Of a stretch of 9,688 nucleotides of DNA, positions 6,518 to 9,688 are shown piece after piece. The notes under the pieces were generated by a model. It searched no databases and had not been told where the DNA came from. It worked only from the letters and a program-made list of their open reading frames with translations. Each line of letters begins with the position of its first letter. Within the stretch, counting starts at the first letter, position 1. Both the position numbers and the translations under genes were made by a program. Source of the stretch: Coriobacteriales bacterium (GTDB taxonomy: Bacteria > Actinomycetota > Coriobacteriia > Coriobacteriales > UBA8131); contig JAISUQ010000080.1 of the NCBI GenBank assembly GCA_031272005.1, forward strand, positions 1 through 9,688, in the 5' to 3' direction.

Positions 6518-8797
6518 TTACATGAACGGCACGGTGCCGGTCAGTTCCAGGGTTTGGCGGTCGATTACGTAGACGTAGCCGGAGGCATCGGCGTTGGGTT
6601 GCACCAGGTAGGCCACCAGGTAGATGTACTGGTTGTCGTAGCTGGGCAGGGCGCATTTGCTCAGTGAGCCGTCCGGCGTCTCGAAGGCGATGGTGCCCTT
6701 CAGCTCCACTCCCGTGCTGTTATAGGCGTACAAGGCATAACCGTTGATACCCAGGCTGCCGTCTTCGGCATTTCCCACCAATGGCGTGCCGGCTACACTC
6801 AGCTGCTGGTAGACATGCAGGTCGTAGGCGAAGGTCGCCGAGTTGCCGGTGAGCAGGAAGGCCTCGGGCACCTGCACGGGGATGCTGTCGGAAGCCGCGC
6901 CGCTGCCATCCACCTGGACGATGTGTAGATAGGCCGAGCCCTCCAGAGACGGCGCAGTGGCCTCGGGGTCTATCAGCGAGCGGGTGGCCTGCTGGCGCAT
7001 GATCTCGCTGCCATAGCTGACCAGCAGGACGCCGGACCCACTGCCGGACGCGCTACCGCCGCCGCCCACGCCCCCGCCACTGCTCGCCCCATCATCGCCA
7101 GCTTCCGCCGCCGGCGCGAACTTCAGCGGCCAGCCCGCAAAGCCGCTGGCCTTGAGCTGCTTCGGCGCGCTGACGTCGGAGATGTCCAGCACCACCAGCG
7201 ACTGGGTAGCGTCGGCAGTGGCCACATAGGCCTGCGAACCGACGATGGAAAACGAGCTCAGCGTCCCGCTGCCGTTAATGTCATCCAGCTCCCCCAGAGA
7301 TGCCAGAGCGCCATCCCAGGCGACGAACTTCCAAGAGCGTGAGTAATCCTCCGCCACCTGCTCCACGGCGCCGATCAGCTGCCCGTCGCGTTCCTGGACA
7401 AAGGCCGGATGGACCAGCCCACCCGGCAGCTCGGTCACAGCGGCCAGACCGTTGCTGGCACCGCCGTCCAGCGGCACCCGGGCCAGCGTGGTGGCAAAGG
7501 TGGCCTTATCCGCCTCAGCATCGTAGCCGGTCTGCTGCCAGCTGATATAGAGGTTGTTGGTACCCCAGATATAGCCGGGCAGGGCGCTGTCCGCCGGGTC
7601 GTAGGCGGCAAAGGCCGCAAGGCAACTCCGCTGCTCGATGTCAAAGCAGGCGAAGACGGTCGCCCGGGCGAAGCTGCCTGCCGCCGGCAGATAGATCTGG
7701 TCGGCGGCCAGCGGGTAGAGGTTGTCGTCGATATACAGCCCCGGGGCGTAGGCAATGGCATCGCCTTGGCGCAGTGCCAAACCGCTGAGTATACGTTCCT
7801 TGGCCGCCAGCATGTCGCCATCGGCGCTGTCGAACTGCCAGGCGCCATCAGCGGTGTCGGCCACGGTGGCGTGGTTGGCGACCAGATAGAGCTTGCCGTC
7901 GCGTAACTCGGCCGCACCGTCAGAGCCGGTCACACCCATGGCCGTGATGAAGGCTGGCGCCGCCGGGTCGCTGACGTCCAGCAGGGTGGCCATCGTCAGG
8001 TTGGAGGCGTAGGCGGCCAGAGCAAAGTCGTCGCTGCCGTAATCGGTGCTGCGCTGCTCGACGTGGCTTAATACCACCAGCGTGTCGCCCTCCAGCCAGA
8101 GTTTGGTGTAGCTCTCCCGGCGGTCCTTGATGGCGTAGAACTGCAGCAGCCCCACCTCGCTGGTCTCGGTGCCATCGAGCTGGAGGATGTGCAGAAAGCC
8201 GTTGCTTACCGTATAGATATAGCCGCCGCTGGCCAAAGTCGGTGCGGTGGAGGAGTTGATGCCCGCCTCAACGCTGGCGACCTGCGGGTTTATCGCCGCA
8301 ATGCCGGAGTCGCGCTGCTCTTCAGCCAGCACGGAGGCCCGCGTGGCCGGGTCAAAGCTGAGCAGGTTGTCGGGCTTCGGCACGCTGGTCTCGGCCGCCG
8401 GCGGCTCGCCTACCTGGTAAACGCCGTCCGCGTCATAATAGCCGTAGCCGTCGAAGCTGCCCGTGGCCGCCTCCGCCTCGGCCAGCGCCGCCTCATAGGC
8501 CGCCAGCGCCTCGGCGTAGTCGGACTGCCCATTCTGGCTGGCCATGAAGCGCTCGCGCAACGTGGTGTAGCTGGTCTCCATACCGTCCAACACCCGCTCG
8601 TAGATCTCCTGTTCAGAAGTAGCCACAGTAAAGATCCCATTGGGAGAAGGTGCCGCCGGCGTCGAAGGCACCAACGAGGCCTTCTCACCGCAGGCCGTCA
8701 ACAGCATGCTCAACGCCAGGACCAAGGCCAGGCAGCAACAAATAAGAGCACTGGTCGCAGCAACGGATTCGCTGTTTTTAGATGTCAAGAGTCTCAC
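6518..8797 (-). CDS. Secreted lipoprotein with beta-propeller domain (PF09826/COG4880-like)
   Basis: This 759-residue exported protein is of the 'beta propeller domain, distantly related to WD40' type. A hydrophobic signal segment (about 12-35) ends in a lipobox LTAC with Cys36 as lipidation site, so it should be anchored to the outer face of the membrane. Residues about 60-150 form an Ala/Glu-rich, probably helical stem. After that, blade-like repeats begin with YIYTVSNGFLHIL. Typical LDVSDPAAP and LDISDVSAP turns and a LWLEGDTLVVLSH blade follow, as in the family. A Gly/Ser-rich insert at about 563-588 looks like a flexible loop between blades. The start is GTG 8797-8795, with AAGGAAGG about 11 bases upstream inside the end of the preceding gene. 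The gap of 7 bases to that gene argues for one operon and coupled translation. The biochemical role of this family is not established. The context suggests a surface partner of an ABC uptake system. Confidence 0.85.
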   Translation of the reverse strand: MRLLTSKNSESVAATSALICCCLALVLALSMLLTACGEKASLVPSTPAAPSPNGIFTVATSEQEIYERVLDGMETSYTTLRERFMASQNGQSDYAEALAAYEAALAEAEAATGSFDGYGYYDADGVYQVGEPPAAETSVPKPDNLLSFDPATRASVLAEEQRDSGIAAINPQVASVEAGINSSTAPTLASGGYIYTVSNGFLHILQLDGTETSEVGLLQFYAIKDRRESYTKLWLEGDTLVVLSHVEQRSTDYGSDDFALAAYASNLTMATLLDVSDPAAPAFITAMGVTGSDGAAELRDGKLYLVANHATVADTADGAWQFDSADGDMLAAKERILSGLALRQGDAIAYAPGLYIDDNLYPLAADQIYLPAAGSFARATVFACFDIEQRSCLAAFAAYDPADSALPGYIWGTNNLYISWQQTGYDAEADKATFATTLARVPLDGGASNGLAAVTELPGGLVHPAFVQERDGQLIGAVEQVAEDYSRSWKFVAWDGALASLGELDDINGSGTLSSFSIVGSQAYVATADATQSLVVLDISDVSAPKQLKASGFAGWPLKFAPAAEAGDDGASSGGGVGGGGSASGSGSGVLLVSYGSEIMRQQATRSLIDPEATAPSLEGSAYLHIVQVDGSGAASDSIPVQVPEAFLLTGNSATFAYDLHVYQQLSVAGTPLVGNAEDGSLGINGYALYAYNSTGVELKGTIAFETPDGSLSKCALPSYDNQYIYLVAYLVQPNADASGYVYVIDRQTLELTGTVPFM
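6527..6539. repeat. Small inverted repeat at the convergent gene ends
   Basis: CGGCAC and GTGCCG flank one base, or equivalently a 5-bp stem with a 3-base loop. The repeat lies in the last codons of the propeller lipoprotein gene. No T-run follows on either strand, so it is not a classical terminator and may be chance in GC-rich coding DNA. Confidence 0.2.
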
Positions 8798-8804
8798 TAA
8801 AGCA

Positions 8805-9688
8805 TCAGCCTTCCTTGGGCAAAAACGTGGAGTTGGCCATCAGCTCCCGGGCAGCATCAGCGCTCAGGTCGTAATGCCAGAACAGGTGGTAGAACTCCTG
8901 GGTGCGCTCCACGATGTCGAAGTCGTATATCTCCGGATAAAGCAGGTTGCCCAGCCAGAGGATGCCCAGCAGCTGTTGCACCGAGGGCGGCTTGTTCAGC
9001 CATTCGTAGGGCTTGCCGGGCACCTCATAGACGCGCCGATTGGCCACCGCCGGCACCTCGGCCCAGGAGGCGTCCTTATAGACCTCATCGAAGAAGGCGT
9101 CGCCGGGCGAGAGCAGCAGCACGTCCGGCTGCCAGAGCAGCACCTGCTCGATGGAGACCTCGGTGGAGTTGGTGGCCCCCAGCACCGCCACATTGTCCAG
9201 TCCCAGGATGTCGATGGAGCCGGAGTGCACAGTGCCCTTCTCCACTACATCCAGGCCGTAGATGCCGCCGGAATACAGCACCTTCAGGCCGTCGGCAGCG
9301 ATCTCGGGTTGGTGCAGGTTGGCAAAGTCCAGCACGCCCTGGGCGTAGTCGGCCAGCTCGGCGGCGGCCTCGGCCACACCCAACGCCTCGCCCAGCATCC
9401 CGTAAGCCTTGGCGATGTTGGGCACCGTGGCCTCCACGAAGATGCAGGGCAGGCCGGTCTGCTCCTGCAGGCCGGTCATATCCGAACCGATGCCGGTCTT
9501 CGGCTCGCCGATGTCCACGATGACATCCGGGTCCATGCGGATGATCTCCTCGTAGTTCATGTCGGCGTTCTTGCCGTAGAAGCGCCCCAGCACCGGCAGG
9601 CCGGCCAGGTCTGGGCCGATATAGCTGGCCTGGGTCTTGGAGAAGGAGCCGGCCAGGCTGATCAGCTTCTCCGGGCACAGTGTCACCA
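8805..9688 (-). CDS. ABC transporter substrate-binding protein, iron-siderophore/cobalamin type (5' end outside window)
   Basis: About 294 residues of a TroA/FecB/BtuF-like binding protein (Periplasmic_binding_2) are visible. It captures a metal complex such as ferric siderophore, heme or cobalamin outside the membrane and delivers it to a FecCD-type permease. The first visible part, LCPEKLISLAG, aligns with the start of the first lobe. It is followed by LPVLGRFYGKNADMNYEEII and DPDVIVDIGEPK, the classic lobe-1 pattern. A second lobe follows with VSIEQVLLWQPDVLLLSP. A near-C-terminal KPYEWLNKPPS and LGNLLYPE stretch is common in anaerobe homologues. A GTG near the window edge (9686-9684) could be read as a start, but it lies inside conserved family sequence and leaves no signal peptide. 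The real start and lipobox should therefore lie upstream of the window. Permease and ATPase genes are not in view. The ligand cannot be chosen from this sequence. Confidence 0.87.
   Translation of the reverse strand, partial: VTLCPEKLISLAGSFSKTQASYIGPDLAGLPVLGRFYGKNADMNYEEIIRMDPDVIVDIGEPKTGIGSDMTGLQEQTGLPCIFVEATVPNIAKAYGMLGEALGVAEAAAELADYAQGVLDFANLHQPEIAADGLKVLYSGGIYGLDVVEKGTVHSGSIDILGLDNVAVLGATNSTEVSIEQVLLWQPDVLLLSPGDAFFDEVYKDASWAEVPAVANRRVYEVPGKPYEWLNKPPSVQQLLGILWLGNLLYPEIYDFDIVERTQEFYHLFWHYDLSADAARELMANSTFLPKEG

Noticed and set aside
7409..7906. Plus-strand open frames within the propeller lipoprotein gene
   Set aside because: They are shadow frames opposite a coherent 759-residue lipoprotein with signal peptide, lipobox and blade motifs.

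Overview
The window is GC-rich, tightly packed chromosomal DNA from what looks like an anaerobic, Gram-positive-type bacterium. The best guess is a member of the Coriobacteriia (Actinomycetota) or a high-GC Clostridia relative. The guess rests on the wording of MetK and of the HD-domain CCA-adding enzyme, frequent GTG/TTG starts, a lipobox lipoprotein with a PF09826-type beta-propeller, and a siderophore/cobalamin-type substrate-binding protein. It comes from remembered family patterns, not from a search. There are eight protein genes. No RNA genes, insertion sequences, CRISPR arrays or phage genes were seen. The longest gaps without a gene are 97 bases (5523-5619) and 90 bases (4092-4181).

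Left block (4091 down to 1, minus strand): four genes packed like one operon. In order they are a LicC/PntC-like nucleotidyltransferase, a class V PLP aminotransferase (4-base GTGA overlap), metK (10-base gap, its Shine-Dalgarno lying on the upstream stop codon) and a CCA tRNA nucleotidyltransferase (26-base gap, 3' end outside the window). The first two genes form the aminotransferase + cytidylyltransferase pair known from 2-aminoethylphosphonate head-group activation. The PEP mutase and phosphonopyruvate decarboxylase that would make the phosphonate precursor are not here, so the real substrate is open. The last two genes are housekeeping: SAM synthesis and tRNA 3'-end maturation.

Centre (4182-6516, plus strand): a stand-alone GCS2-family glutamate-cysteine ligase is transcribed divergently from the left block. 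After a conspicuously AT-rich gap comes a class I SAM-dependent methyltransferase. That gap holds a TATAAT-like -10 box and a perfect 12-bp palindrome where transcription would start.

Right block (9688 down to 6518, minus strand): an iron-siderophore/cobalamin-type ABC substrate-binding protein (5' end outside the window) is followed 7 bases later by a 759-residue lipoprotein with a beta-propeller. The lipoprotein gene meets the methyltransferase tail to tail with one base between the stop codons.

Nothing here is clearly a new defence or mobile system. The most interesting points are the orphan aminotransferase/cytidylyltransferase pair driving metK, the coupling of the propeller lipoprotein to a binding protein for metal-complex uptake, and the palindromic operator candidate before the methyltransferase.
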